Source: Acidobacteriota bacterium (GTDB lineage Bacteria > Acidobacteriota > Terriglobia > 20CM-2-55-15). Taken from it: DNA of 64,000 bases. A program made the translations under genes and the position numbers. The stretch is taken from the NCBI GenBank assembly GCA_022821145.1, contig JAJEEE010000047.1:78854-142853 (forward strand), read 5' to 3'. Shown here piece by piece: positions 43,659-52,337 of this stretch; position 1 is the stretch's first letter; the number at the start of each line of letters is the position of its first letter. The notes under the pieces were generated by a model. That model was given only the letters and a program-made list of their open reading frames with translations, ran no database searches and was not told the DNA's origin.

Positions 43659-45392
43659 TCACCTTTCGCCGTCCCCGGCCGCCCGCTCCTGCGCGCGAGC
43701 TCCGCTGAGGATGTTGGTCATACCGTAGTTGCCCTCGTGGCACGCGTATTCGACCAGCTCGTACTGTGCATCGTCCCGGTCGAACGTGAACATCCCCGTC
43801 CAGGGCCGCGTCCACATCGACGGGTCGTCGACGGTGAACCGGTACTCGAGCAGGTCCGGACCGATCCGAGTGAACCGTTCGATCAGCGTCAGCGTTTCCC
43901 CGGAACCCCGGTACGGCGCGCGCCCGTTGAAGCCCGTCACCTCGACCACCAGCGTGTCGCCTTCCCAACGGCCGCGGGAATCGCCGAGCCACTGCGTCAG
44001 GTTCGCGCCCAGCGGGGGACGCGGATCGGTCGGGATGAGGCGGGTCTCGTGAATCATTTCCTTCGTGATCGCGACGTATCCCGGGCCCTGGACGATCTGG
44101 AGGCCGTTGTTGTAGATGCCCGGCATCATCAGGCCGGGGAGCCCGCGCGTGATGCAGCGCACGTAGTTGCTCAGGTCCTCGGGGCCGGCCGGAAGTCCGC
44201 CGCGTCCACCGCGCCCGCCCCCGGCGCGGGCCTGCGCCTCGGGCGTGAGCGGCGGAAGCCGGCCGTCGGGCGGATCGATCACCATGGCCACCTGCGTGGA
44301 CGGCGAGGACCCGACCAGCCCGAGCGTGGTGTCGCGCCACTCCCGCTCGTAACCCCAGATGCTGCCCAGCGTGCCCCGTTCGCGCCGGGCCGCGGCCTCT
44401 TCCGGAGTCAACGTGTCGACGCCCTCGAGGTCGCCGGGCCGTTCCAGCGGGACACCGTGCGCCCGGTCCCCGGTCCAGATGCCCTGCAGCTCGGGATCGC
44501 CCCACGGAGTGCGGGGAGCCGTGTACGGCTCCGCGGGGACGATGGGGCCGGAGTCCGCCGCGACCAGACTCGTTTCGCGTCCCGCCCAGCCGGGCTCGAC
44601 CACGGCCAGCGCGACGCTGTCCGGACCGGCGACGAAGGCGCGCCGCGCCGAAGTCCGACCCGTCTCCGGCGCGCCCTCGAACGCGACGCCGAGTCGATTC
44701 ATGACGCCGGCGGCCTCGTCCAGGTCCGCGACCAGGAAGCCGATGTGGTCCACCGCGCGGCCGCGCGTCGGCGCCGGCGGCACGCCCTCCGGATGCGGCG
44801 AAACGAAGAGCCACACGTTGTCGAAGGCCAGGCCGTCCAGTTGTTCCCTGAACCTGGCGCGTTCGCCGCCCATGACCGACCGGTACCAGTCCAGGCTCGC
44901 CTCCGGATCGGTCGAGCTCAGATGCACGTGGTGGAAACCCCGCCTCGACGGATCTTCCAGGAGCTCGATCCGCGTGCCCCAGGGATCGAAGATGAACCCG
45001 TGGATGAACAACCCGGGCTCGTCGCGAAACATCGAACCGTCGTCGAACCGTTGGAGCCGCACGCCGCGTCCCCCGACGCCGACGCGTTCCAACTCCGCCA
45101 TCTTGGACGCCAGGTCCGGAAACGCGAAGCCGATATGGTCCACCCCCGTTCCCGGGCTCGCTCCGACCGTGATGAGCGCGTCGAAGTGGATCTCGACTCC
45201 GCAGTCGACGGCGTCGTCGCGATCCGGGACCGCCGCGCACTCCATGTGCCGGACGTACCAAGCCACGGCCTCGGTCGGGCTCGGCACGGCCAGATGGACA
45301 TGGTGATAGTCCGCTCCGCGTGTCACGGCCGGCGTGGCGGCCATCGACGCGGCAACGGCCAGCGACGTCAGGACGGCGTGTCTAAGATTCAT
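43659..45392 (-). CDS. Exported fusion: two VOC/glyoxalase domains plus EGDTLVV domain
   Basis: 577 residues with a signal peptide (LTSLAVAASMAATPAVTRG). Residues about 28-150 form a VOC domain (YHHVHLAVPSPTEAVAWY, VDHIGFAFPDLASKM, FDPWGTRIELLE) and residues 155-275 a second (HHVHLSSTDPEASLDWYRSVMG, VDHIGFLVADLDEAAGVM). These have the paired betaalphabetabetabeta motifs and His/Glu-type metal positions of glyoxalase/dioxygenase proteins. From about residue 300 the EGDTLVV domain begins (ELQGIWTGD), with signature GRWEGDTLVVEVTGFNGRAPY and the terminal motif ERFTRIGPDLLEYRFTVDDP..WTRPW. A periplasmic VOC pair is unusual, and the fusion links a small-molecule-binding fold to the unknown domain. 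Confidence 0.85.
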   Translation of the reverse strand: MNLRHAVLTSLAVAASMAATPAVTRGADYHHVHLAVPSPTEAVAWYVRHMECAAVPDRDDAVDCGVEIHFDALITVGASPGTGVDHIGFAFPDLASKMAELERVGVGGRGVRLQRFDDGSMFRDEPGLFIHGFIFDPWGTRIELLEDPSRRGFHHVHLSSTDPEASLDWYRSVMGGERARFREQLDGLAFDNVWLFVSPHPEGVPPAPTRGRAVDHIGFLVADLDEAAGVMNRLGVAFEGAPETGRTSARRAFVAGPDSVALAVVEPGWAGRETSLVAADSGPIVPAEPYTAPRTPWGDPELQGIWTGDRAHGVPLERPGDLEGVDTLTPEEAAARRERGTLGSIWGYEREWRDTTLGLVGSSPSTQVAMVIDPPDGRLPPLTPEAQARAGGGRGGRGGLPAGPEDLSNYVRCITRGLPGLMMPGIYNNGLQIVQGPGYVAITKEMIHETRLIPTDPRPPLGANLTQWLGDSRGRWEGDTLVVEVTGFNGRAPYRGSGETLTLIERFTRIGPDLLEYRFTVDDPSMWTRPWTGMFTFDRDDAQYELVEYACHEGNYGMTNILSGARAQERAAGDGER

Positions 45393-45426
45393 GGCGCGTC
45401 ACCTCGATTCATCGGCCGAGGGGTCT

Positions 45427-46239
45427 TCAATCCGCCGGTTGCCGCCGCAGGTGACCATAGAGGATCTCCTCGGCGAACTCGACGCACTTGAATTCGAGAA
45501 TCCGAACGTTGTCTTCGAGCCGCCGGTAAAGCGGCATGCGAATCGTCCAGGGACGCGTGAAGACGTTCGGATCCTCGATCGTGGCTTCGTACATCATGGC
45601 GTTCGGGCCCAGCGGCGTGTACCGTTCCTCCACCCGAAGCGTGTTGCCGGCGAAGTTGCCGGCGCGGTCGAACCAGGACTGCCCGTTGAACCCGGCGACG
45701 TCCACGACCAGGGTGTCGCCGTCCCACCGGCCGTGCGAGCGGCCCATCCAACTGTCGATCGGCGCGGGTTGCGGGTCGTACTCGTCCATTTGAATAGTCC
45801 GGATGGTATCGGCGAACCCGTAAGCAATGAGAATCTTGTCGGTGCCCTGAACGATCTGGAACGGATGCGGAAGATACGTCGCCCGGGGCACGCCCGGCAG
45901 GTAGCACCGGATCTCTGGGTCCTCGGTGAACCGGTTCTCGAAGTTCCGCTGTTTCTGCTCCCGCGCCCAGTCCTGGTAGGGGATCTCGTCGCCGACGACC
46001 ACGCCCTGGCCGGGCGGGATCGCGCCGATCGCCCCCATTTCGGGCAGACCGGCGCCGGCCGTATGGTCCTGGATGTCCCAATGCGCCGTGCCGATCGCCT
46101 GCCAGACGCCGTTCAGATCGGGACGACCGTCCCAGGCGCGGGCGATGTCCGCGTCCTGGGCCGCCGACATGTTCGCCGATATGAGGAACGCCGCCGCGAG
46201 CGGCGCGGCGCGCATCCACCGATGGTTCGCGGAACTCAT
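45427..46239 (-). CDS. Exported EGDTLVV-family protein
   Basis: 270 residues from the ATG at 46239 with AAGGA upstream; an in-frame ATG further 5' exists. Signal peptide MRAAPLAAAFLISANMSAAQ. The family layout is complete: PDLNGVWQAIG, EIRCYLPGVPRATYLPHPFQIVQ (conserved Cys), GRWDGDTLVVDVAGFNGQSWFD, EERYTPLGPNAMMYEATIEDP and FTRPWTIRMPLYRR, ending in FKCVEFAEE with a second Cys. All detected members in the window have the two Cys, which could form a disulfide. It lies 34 bp upstream of the VOC fusion gene on the same strand. Function unknown. Confidence 0.8.
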   Translation of the reverse strand: MSSANHRWMRAAPLAAAFLISANMSAAQDADIARAWDGRPDLNGVWQAIGTAHWDIQDHTAGAGLPEMGAIGAIPPGQGVVVGDEIPYQDWAREQKQRNFENRFTEDPEIRCYLPGVPRATYLPHPFQIVQGTDKILIAYGFADTIRTIQMDEYDPQPAPIDSWMGRSHGRWDGDTLVVDVAGFNGQSWFDRAGNFAGNTLRVEERYTPLGPNAMMYEATIEDPNVFTRPWTIRMPLYRRLEDNVRILEFKCVEFAEEILYGHLRRQPAD

Positions 46240-46315
46240 GGACCATTTCCTTATAGGGTGCCTCGTCATGGCAGTCAAGAAACCGAGGGCTGTCGCGTCA
46301 CGGCGCCGCCGGAAA

Positions 46316-46717
46316 CTATTGAAGCGTGATCCTGAAGTCGCCCGCGACATCGCCGTGGCTCCATGTGCCCACGATCGAGCGGTGGGGCGAGCCCAGGTCC
46401 TCGATCCGGCCGTCGATCACGTAAACGATGGCGTTCCCGGCCGGGTCCTCCGCCTCGACTTCGATGCGCACGGACCAGTCGCCCGGATCGAGTCGCGCGT
46501 CGGTGAACGGCAGGTCGGCGGCGCCGGGGTTGATCGTTCCGGTGATCCGCTGCCCGTCCCAGTCCATCACGACGAGGACGCGGTTTCGATGGTCGGAAGA
46601 CGGGCCCCAGTCTCCGACCCAGCTCCCGGTCAGCGGGTGCGCTTCCTGCGACGACGCCCATGGGGCGGCGCCGAGGATCAGGGCGAGCCACAATGGGATC
46701 TGGACGAAACGTTTCAT
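46316..46717 (-). CDS. Small exported beta-rich protein of unknown function
   Basis: 133 residues with a clear signal peptide (IPLWLALILGAAPWASSQ). The mature domain, HPLTGSWVGDWGPSSDHRNRVLVVMDWDGQRITGTINPG, reads like a small beta-barrel (lipocalin/calycin-like pattern GSWxGDW...), ending GTWSHGDVAGDFRITLQ. I do not recognise a named family. It is transcribed divergently from the DUF6152-EGDTLVV fusion gene with 58 bp between start codons, so promoters and possibly shared control sites overlap there. Confidence 0.68.
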   Translation of the reverse strand: MKRFVQIPLWLALILGAAPWASSQEAHPLTGSWVGDWGPSSDHRNRVLVVMDWDGQRITGTINPGAADLPFTDARLDPGDWSVRIEVEAEDPAGNAIVYVIDGRIEDLGSPHRSIVGTWSHGDVAGDFRITLQ

Positions 46718-46775
46718 TGCCGTGCCGGGGGCGAATGGCCGCAGAATATACTGGGCGGGGTTGGAGGTACAACAC

Positions 46776-47897
46776 ATGAAACGACTGGGCGGGCGGACGC
46801 GCGCGGCGCTGATCGGTGCATGGCTGGCGGCGTGGGCCTCTCCGCTGGCGGCGCATCATGTCGTCGCGGCCAAGTTCGATCCGGACCTGCCCGTTCGGCT
46901 CGATGGCCGAGTCACGAAGGTCGATTGGGCCAATCCTCACGTCCACGTCTTCGTCGACGTCGACGGCCCCGACGGCACGGCCAACTGGGCGATCGAGCTC
47001 GAGAGCCGCGCCGCCCTGGAAGCGTCCGGGTGGCGCGCCGACACGCTCGCGCTCGGCGAGCCGGTGACCGTCGACGGCTGGGCCGCGCGGGACGGCAGTC
47101 TTCAAGCCTGGTCGAGGGCGCTGGTCCGGTCCGGGACGAACGCACGCCTGCTCGAGCCGGGCGAACCGGCGGCGGCCGCGCCGGCTCCGTTCCGCGAGAC
47201 GCCGCGATGGCCGGATGGCCGACCCCGCCTGGGTCCGTCGCCCGGCGAGACCGGATATTGGGGAAATCCGACCGCGACGGCGCTCGTCGAAACGGGGGTC
47301 GCGGTCGCGGTCGATCCCGACGGGATGCTGGCCGACATCGGCGATGCCCCGCGCGTGGCGCCGTTCCAGGACTGGGCGCTCGCGTTGTACGAGGCCCGGC
47401 AGCGCGATTCTCTCGGTACCGACCCGAGCTTCCTGAGGTGCATTCCTCCGGGCGGCCCCCGGCAGTTTCAGCTTCCCTACGGCGTTCAGTTCGTCGAGCA
47501 GCGGGACCGTGAGCGCATCTTCGTCCTCGTCGGCAGCGGGAACCGCAACTGGCACTTCATCTACACCGATGGCCGGGCGCAGGTCGGCCAGATTACCGGA
47601 GACGACGACAACCCCCTGTACTACGGCCGTTCCGTCGGCGCGTGGGAGGGCGACACGCTCGTGGTGGACACGCGTGGTTTCAACGAGGATTTCTGGTTCT
47701 CCAACGGCGGCCTGCCGCACACCGAAAGCCTGCGCCTGATCCAACGCATCACGCGCCCGGACTTCGACACGCTGCGCTACGAGGTGACGATCGACGATCC
47801 CGGCGCTTACACGCGGCCATGGACGGCCGCCTGGAACCTGGAGTGGATCGGCGCCCGGGAACTGCCGGTATACTTCTGCCAGGACAACCGGCCATGA
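46776..47897 (+). CDS. Exported DUF6152-EGDTLVV fusion protein
   Basis: 373 residues with GGAGG before the ATG. After the signal peptide (ALIGAWLAAWASPLA) the N-terminal part is a DUF6152 domain: AHHVVAAKFDPDLPVRLDGRVTKVDWANPHVHVFVDV, here quoted in parts, with the HH start and NPH motif. From about residue 140 the EGDTLVV domain follows (RWPDGRPRLGPSPGETGYW, LRCIPPGGPRQFQLP with Cys, GAWEGDTLVVDTRGFNEDFWF, TLRYEVTIDDPGAYTRPWT, VYFCQDNRP with the second Cys). This single chain joins the two families that are separate neighbours elsewhere in the window, which argues that they act together. Its stop overlaps the next EGDTLVV gene by 4 nt. Confidence 0.85.
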   Translation: MKRLGGRTRAALIGAWLAAWASPLAAHHVVAAKFDPDLPVRLDGRVTKVDWANPHVHVFVDVDGPDGTANWAIELESRAALEASGWRADTLALGEPVTVDGWAARDGSLQAWSRALVRSGTNARLLEPGEPAAAAPAPFRETPRWPDGRPRLGPSPGETGYWGNPTATALVETGVAVAVDPDGMLADIGDAPRVAPFQDWALALYEARQRDSLGTDPSFLRCIPPGGPRQFQLPYGVQFVEQRDRERIFVLVGSGNRNWHFIYTDGRAQVGQITGDDDNPLYYGRSVGAWEGDTLVVDTRGFNEDFWFSNGGLPHTESLRLIQRITRPDFDTLRYEVTIDDPGAYTRPWTAAWNLEWIGARELPVYFCQDNRP

Positions 47898-48730
47898 ACC
47901 GAACACGCTGCCTGCTGACGGTTGCGATACCGATCCTGCTCGCGTTCCCGGCGCGGCCGGCGCTCTCGCAGACCGTCGACGCCGACGCAGACCGTCCGGC
48001 GCCCCGATGGCCCGACGGCCGGATTCGTCTGGACGCGGTTCCCGGCGAGACGGGCATCTGGTACGGCCCCGGGGGACCCGTTCCCGGTCTGGCCGACTGG
48101 GACGACAACCCGCAGCCGCATCCGTTTCCCGGCCGGCCCAGGGTGAGCGAGGTGCCGTTCCAGCCGTGGGCGCGCGCGCTGATCGACTACCGCGACGTCA
48201 ACCAGTTCGAACCGCACGCGCGGTGCAAGCCGTCGGGCGGCGTGCGGCAGTTCGTGACGCCGTACGGGAACGAGATCGTCGAGATGCGCGAGCTCGAACG
48301 CGTCTATATCTTCGACGTCGGCGGCCCCCACACGTTCCGCATCGTCTACATGGACGGCCGCGAGCATCCCGACGACCTGACGCCGACCTATTACGGCCAC
48401 TCGATCGGGTGGTGGGAGGGCGACACGCTGGTCGTCGACACCGTGGGGTTCAACGAGAAGTTCTGGATCGACCGCCGGATCACCGTGCATACGCGTCAAC
48501 TCCATCTGGTCGAACGGTTCACGCGCACCCGCTACGACACGATGGAATACGTGGTCACCGTCGACGATCCCGGCGCGTATACGCGGCCCTGGACCAGCGG
48601 CATGTACTTGCGGTTCCGGCCCGGCCAGGAGATGTTCGAGTACATCTGCCAGGAGCAGAACCAGGCTTTCGAGCTCATGGTCGGCACGCAAACGGAATCG
48701 TATTTCCGGCAGAGCCGTATCGCGCCCTGA
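47894..48730 (+). CDS. Exported EGDTLVV-family protein (tandem paralogue)
   Basis: 278 residues. Signal peptide CLLTVAIPILLAFPARPALSQ. The domain is closely related to the C-terminal half of the preceding gene: PRWPDGRIRLDAVPGETGIWYG, ARCKPSGGVRQFVTPYGNEIVEM, GWWEGDTLVVDTVGFNEKFWID, ERFTRTRYDTMEYVVTVDDPGAYTRPWTSGMYL and FEYICQEQNQAFELM. The ATGA overlap with the upstream gene shows co-translation. A recent tandem duplication of the domain, followed by fusion of one copy to DUF6152, is the simplest explanation. Function unknown. Confidence 0.82.
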   Translation: MNRTRCLLTVAIPILLAFPARPALSQTVDADADRPAPRWPDGRIRLDAVPGETGIWYGPGGPVPGLADWDDNPQPHPFPGRPRVSEVPFQPWARALIDYRDVNQFEPHARCKPSGGVRQFVTPYGNEIVEMRELERVYIFDVGGPHTFRIVYMDGREHPDDLTPTYYGHSIGWWEGDTLVVDTVGFNEKFWIDRRITVHTRQLHLVERFTRTRYDTMEYVVTVDDPGAYTRPWTSGMYLRFRPGQEMFEYICQEQNQAFELMVGTQTESYFRQSRIAP

Positions 48731-48750
48731 CGCGATACGAAGGAGCCCGC

Positions 48751-49368
48751 ATGATGCGTTTCGGACTCGTTTCCGCGGCGGTGGTCCCGTTTCTCGCCGT
48801 CCCGGCTCTCTCGCAGGGTTGGGAGACTTACGTCAACCGCGAAGACCGGTTCAGCGTCAATTTCCCCGGCGAGCCCGAGGTCGAGGCCATCACCTGGGAC
48901 TCGGAGTATCGCGCCGTTTTCCCGGGCCGCGTGTACAGCCATGAAGACGGCGGCCACCGGTATTCGGTCACCGTGATCGACTACACCGACTCCGAGCGCG
49001 TCCACGCCGAACGGACCAACAAGACGCAGGCCGACAGCCTGCCGAACTACTGGCAGATCGACGTGCTCTCGTCCATCGCCTACGCCGCCTGGCAGTTCCG
49101 GCAACGGGCGGTCGAGGTCACCTACGACGCCTGGCACTACATCGACCTGATCGCCGGCCACCAACTCCAGCTCACGAATCCCGACCGGACGCGTTCGTTC
49201 GTGGGAATCTACCTCCACGAGAGCCGCCTCTACATCATCGAAGCCAAGGCGCCCCCGGGTTCGCCGCCGCCCGGGCTGTTCCAGCAGTCGCTGACGTTCC
49301 TCGACGACGCGGGCAACCGCGTGCGGTACGACTACATCTACACCAACACGTTGCCGCCGCTCCGCTGA
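48751..49368 (+). CDS. Exported protein of unknown function
   Basis: 205 residues with signal peptide GLVSAAVVPFLAVPALSQ. The mature protein starts GWETYVNREDRFSVNFPGEPEVE, a pattern frequent in small secreted acidobacterial and myxobacterial proteins (FSVNFPG.P), with SVTVIDYTDSERVHAERTN, an Ile/Ala helix, and a C-terminal VGIYLHESRLYIIEAKAPPGSPPPG...FQQSLTFLD that resembles PsbP/LipoP-like alpha-beta-alpha domains. No catalytic residue is evident. AAGGAG precedes the ATG. It lies in a run with the EGDTLVV and DUF6152 genes on the same strand. Confidence 0.7.
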   Translation: MMRFGLVSAAVVPFLAVPALSQGWETYVNREDRFSVNFPGEPEVEAITWDSEYRAVFPGRVYSHEDGGHRYSVTVIDYTDSERVHAERTNKTQADSLPNYWQIDVLSSIAYAAWQFRQRAVEVTYDAWHYIDLIAGHQLQLTNPDRTRSFVGIYLHESRLYIIEAKAPPGSPPPGLFQQSLTFLDDAGNRVRYDYIYTNTLPPLR

Positions 49369-49381
49369 GGGAAGGAGAGAC

Positions 49382-49753
49382 ATGCCTTCGAGATTGCCGC
49401 GCATCGCAACCGGCATCGCGCTGGCGGCCGCCTGGCCCGCGACGGCCCACCATTCGCACGGAAACTACGAGATGACCGAGTACATCGGGATGGAGGGCAC
49501 GGTCACGGAGATCCACTGGATCAACCCGCATAGCTGGATCTACCTGGAGGTCACCGGTGAGAACGGACAATCCGATGTGTGGGCGCTGGAAGGAGCCAGC
49601 GTCGTCGAGCTCCGGCGGGAGGGCTGGGCCGAGGACAGCATCCGCCCCGGCGACCGGATCGCGGTGCGCTGCCATCAGCTCCGCGACCGGTCCAACGGGT
49701 GTCTGCTCGGGTACGTCACGACCGAGGGCGGGGAAGAAAAGCTGTTCGATTGA
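49382..49753 (+). CDS. Exported DUF6152-family protein
   Basis: 123 residues, GGAAGGAG before the ATG. Signal peptide RIATGIALAAAWPATA, then HHSHGNYEMTEYIGMEGTVTEIHWINPHSWIYLEV in the family pattern (HHSHG, NPHSW). It ends the 46.8-49.8 kb plus-strand run: fusion, EGDTLVV, unknown, DUF6152. A separate EGDTLVV gene and a separate DUF6152 gene thus occur in the same transcript as the fusion, consistent with dosage or specificity variants of one system. Function unknown. Confidence 0.8.
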   Translation: MPSRLPRIATGIALAAAWPATAHHSHGNYEMTEYIGMEGTVTEIHWINPHSWIYLEVTGENGQSDVWALEGASVVELRREGWAEDSIRPGDRIAVRCHQLRDRSNGCLLGYVTTEGGEEKLFD

Positions 49754-49873
49754 TCGGGCCGGCATCCGGCTCCGCCGCGTCGACGCCGCGGCGCGCCGTC
49801 GCGATCTTTGTGTTACCTCCCCGGAACGGAGACCTGCTAAGCTTTCGCGAAACGTTCCGAGCGGGAGTCCGCC

Positions 49874-51514
49874 TTGAGCCTGTTCCAATCACAGCGTACC
49901 GCCCTGCTCGTCGTGCTGACGGGCGCACTCCTGCTCGTCCTGGCCGTGCTTCAGTACCTGTGGGTCGGGGAACTGACCCGTTTCGAGCTGGAGTTGACCG
50001 AACGGAACCTGGCGGTCTCGACCCGCGGTTTCGCACTCGAGCTGGGCGATGTTTTCCAGAACATCGGGTTCACCTACCGCGTGCGCCGCGGACCCGACCT
50101 GGGACAGGAGCTCTTCGACGAATATCGTTCGTGGCTCGACTCCACGATGTATCCCGGGCTGATCGTCGATGCCTACTGGATCGACGCCGCCCCCCGGAGC
50201 AGTCCGGACATCGCGGAAGCGTTCCGGCTCCGTCGGGCGGGACTCGACGAAGCCGCGCTCGTTCCCGTGGAGTGGCCCCCGTCGTTCGATCCCATCAAGC
50301 GCCGTCTGGACGATACGGGCGATTTCAGTTTCCGGACACGGTCTCGCGCCCCGCGGGAGTGGACGATCCCGTTCGAAGACGATCGCTGGGCGTACGTGGT
50401 GCCTCAAGGAACGTTGGGCCCTCCGGGCTGGGCCGCGGTCATACTGGACCAACGCGTGCTTCTGGAAGGGGTGATTCCCACGCTCGTCGACCAGTACTTC
50501 GGCGTCGAAGACCAGCGCGACTACCGGCTGCGCCTGCTGGAGAGCGGCGAGCCGAGCGCCCAGGTCCTGTATGCCACGGATACCGCCTTCGCGGCCGACG
50601 CCGGGACGACGCCCGACATCCGGCGCGACATCATCTACGAAGGCGCGGACTGGGTCGTCGAGGTCACGCACGAGTCGGGCTCGCTCGAAACCTATGTCGG
50701 ATGGCACCGTTGGCGAAACCTTTCGCTCGGTTTCGGCGCGGTCATCGTGCTGGGCGTCAGCTTCGGCTTCCTGGTGACCGCGAACCGGCGCGCGCAAGCG
50801 TTGGCCGATCGGCAGATGGCATTCGTCGCGGGCGTGTCGCATGAGCTCCGGACGCCGATCGCCGGGATTTCCTCCCTCAGCCAGAATCTCGCCGACGGCG
50901 TGGTCCGCGACCTCGGCCAAGCCGCGCGATACGGCGAGTCCATCAATACCGAAAGCCGGCGCCTCAACGCCATGGTCGAGAAGGTCCTCCACTTTTCCGC
51001 CCTGCGCTCGGGCCAATACCACTACGAACGGGAGCTTCTGGATATTCGAGCCGTCGTCGAATCCGAGACCGAGGCCTTGCGGCAGTCGTCAAGGGACGAC
51101 TTGCGAATCCATGCGACTTTCCAGGACGGGCTGCCGCTCGTTGCGGGCGATGCCCAGGCGTTGCGGTCGGTCGTGAGGAATCTGGTTTCGAACGCGATCA
51201 AGTTCGGTCCCGGCCACGGCCCCGTCACCGTCGCCGTCCGTTCCGTCGGGCGCGAGATCGAGATTTCAGTCGCGGATCGCGGCGAGGGCATATCGACCGT
51301 CGACCGCGCGCACATCTTCGAACCCTTCTACCGCGGCCAGGCCGCTCGGGCGGGTCAGGCCGAGGGGTCGGGCCTGGGGTTGAGCCTCGTCCGCGAGTTC
51401 GTCAAAGCGCACGACGGCCGTATCGAGGTCGCGACGGGCGACGGCGACGGCACGCGGTTCCGCGTCTACCTGCCGGCCGAAGCCGCTGGGAACTCGAGTG
51501 AACAGCACGCGTGA
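49874..51514 (+). CDS. Membrane sensor histidine kinase (metal island)
   Basis: 546 residues, TTG start with GGGAG at good spacing. Two membrane segments (about 9-30 and 283-304) bracket a 250-residue periplasmic sensor domain. The cytoplasmic part has HisKA with the phospho-acceptor His in AGVSHELRTPIAGISSLSQ, then the ATPase boxes NLVSNAIKFGPG (N), ADRGEGIS (G1) and GSGLGLSLVREF (G2). No HAMP motif is evident. The response regulator gene starts inside its 3' end (17-bp overlap). The location directly upstream of an RND metal exporter suggests that it senses metal, which is inferred. Confidence 0.9.
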   Translation: MSLFQSQRTALLVVLTGALLLVLAVLQYLWVGELTRFELELTERNLAVSTRGFALELGDVFQNIGFTYRVRRGPDLGQELFDEYRSWLDSTMYPGLIVDAYWIDAAPRSSPDIAEAFRLRRAGLDEAALVPVEWPPSFDPIKRRLDDTGDFSFRTRSRAPREWTIPFEDDRWAYVVPQGTLGPPGWAAVILDQRVLLEGVIPTLVDQYFGVEDQRDYRLRLLESGEPSAQVLYATDTAFAADAGTTPDIRRDIIYEGADWVVEVTHESGSLETYVGWHRWRNLSLGFGAVIVLGVSFGFLVTANRRAQALADRQMAFVAGVSHELRTPIAGISSLSQNLADGVVRDLGQAARYGESINTESRRLNAMVEKVLHFSALRSGQYHYERELLDIRAVVESETEALRQSSRDDLRIHATFQDGLPLVAGDAQALRSVVRNLVSNAIKFGPGHGPVTVAVRSVGREIEISVADRGEGISTVDRAHIFEPFYRGQAARAGQAEGSGLGLSLVREFVKAHDGRIEVATGDGDGTRFRVYLPAEAAGNSSEQHA

Positions 51515-52211
51515 GGCAACCGCCGAGGGGCGAATCCTGATCGTCGAGGACGATGCCGCCCTGTTGCTGGCGCTGTCGGACCGCCTGGAACGCGAAGGCT
51601 ATCGTGTCGATTCGGCCACCGACGGAGACCAGGGAGCCCAAATGGTCGCCGACGGCAACCACGATCTCGTCATCCTGGACGTGATGCTCCCGTTCAAGAA
51701 CGGCTTCGAGATCGCCCGTGAAGCTCGCACTGACGGGCTCGATGTTCCCATTCTGATGTTGACGGCGCGCGGCGAGGTGACCGACAGGGTCGTGGGGCTG
51801 GAGTTCGGCGCCGATGACTACCTCACCAAGCCGTTCGAATTCATCGAGCTCCTCGCACGCATCCAGGCCCTTCTCCGGCGCGCCGAGTTCAAGTCGGCCA
51901 AGGCCGGCGCCCACACGATCGAGTACGGCGATCTGCGGATCGACCTGCGCAGCGCGCAGGCCTTTCGGAAGGATGAGCCGTTGGCGTTGTCGTCGAAGGA
52001 AATGCAGTTGCTCCAGTACTTCATCGAGAACGCCGGCGTCGCCCTGACGCGGGACAACCTGCTGGGCGCGGTCTGGGGCTACGACTCCAGCACGAACACG
52101 CGCACCGTGGACGTGCACGTCGGACGCCTGCGGCAGAAGCTCGAGGACGAGCCCAACAGTCCCCAGCTCATCATCACGGTCCGCGGACTCGGATACCGCC
52201 TCGGACAGTAA
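51498..52211 (+). CDS. OmpR/PhoB-family response regulator (metal island)
   Basis: 237 residues, GTG start within the kinase gene. Receiver domain: EDDAALLLALSDRLE (acidic pocket), DLVILDVMLPFKNGFE (phospho-acceptor Asp), LTARGEVTDRV and YLTKPFEFIELLA (Lys). Output domain: winged helix with LSSKEMQLLQYFIENAG and VWGYDSSTNTRTVDVHVGRLRQKLEDEP...VRGLGYRL. It should bind repeated sites upstream of its targets; an 8-bp inverted repeat flanks the start region of the next gene. 126 bp separate it from the exporter genes. Confidence 0.93.
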   Translation: MNSTREATAEGRILIVEDDAALLLALSDRLEREGYRVDSATDGDQGAQMVADGNHDLVILDVMLPFKNGFEIAREARTDGLDVPILMLTARGEVTDRVVGLEFGADDYLTKPFEFIELLARIQALLRRAEFKSAKAGAHTIEYGDLRIDLRSAQAFRKDEPLALSSKEMQLLQYFIENAGVALTRDNLLGAVWGYDSSTNTRTVDVHVGRLRQKLEDEPNSPQLIITVRGLGYRLGQ

Positions 52212-52275
52212 GCCTCCGCCCGGCGGGCGAAGCCGCGCCCGAGCCCGCCCGGCGCGCGCCCCGCCCCGCCCGCGC

Positions 52276-52337
52276 CGTGTGATACGCTCCGGAGGGGCCG
52301 ACAGATTCAACGTATTCAAGACAAAGGGGATCACACG
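52276..52337. promoter_or_regulatory. Inverted 8-bp arms bracketing the leader of the exporter operon
   Basis: CGTGTGAT (52276-52283) and ATCACACG (52330-52337) are exact inverted repeats separated by 46 bp; the second arm abuts the ATG of the CzcC-like gene. The spacing would suit DNA looping or a long hairpin in the leader. Whether a regulator binds here is unknown. Confidence 0.35.
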
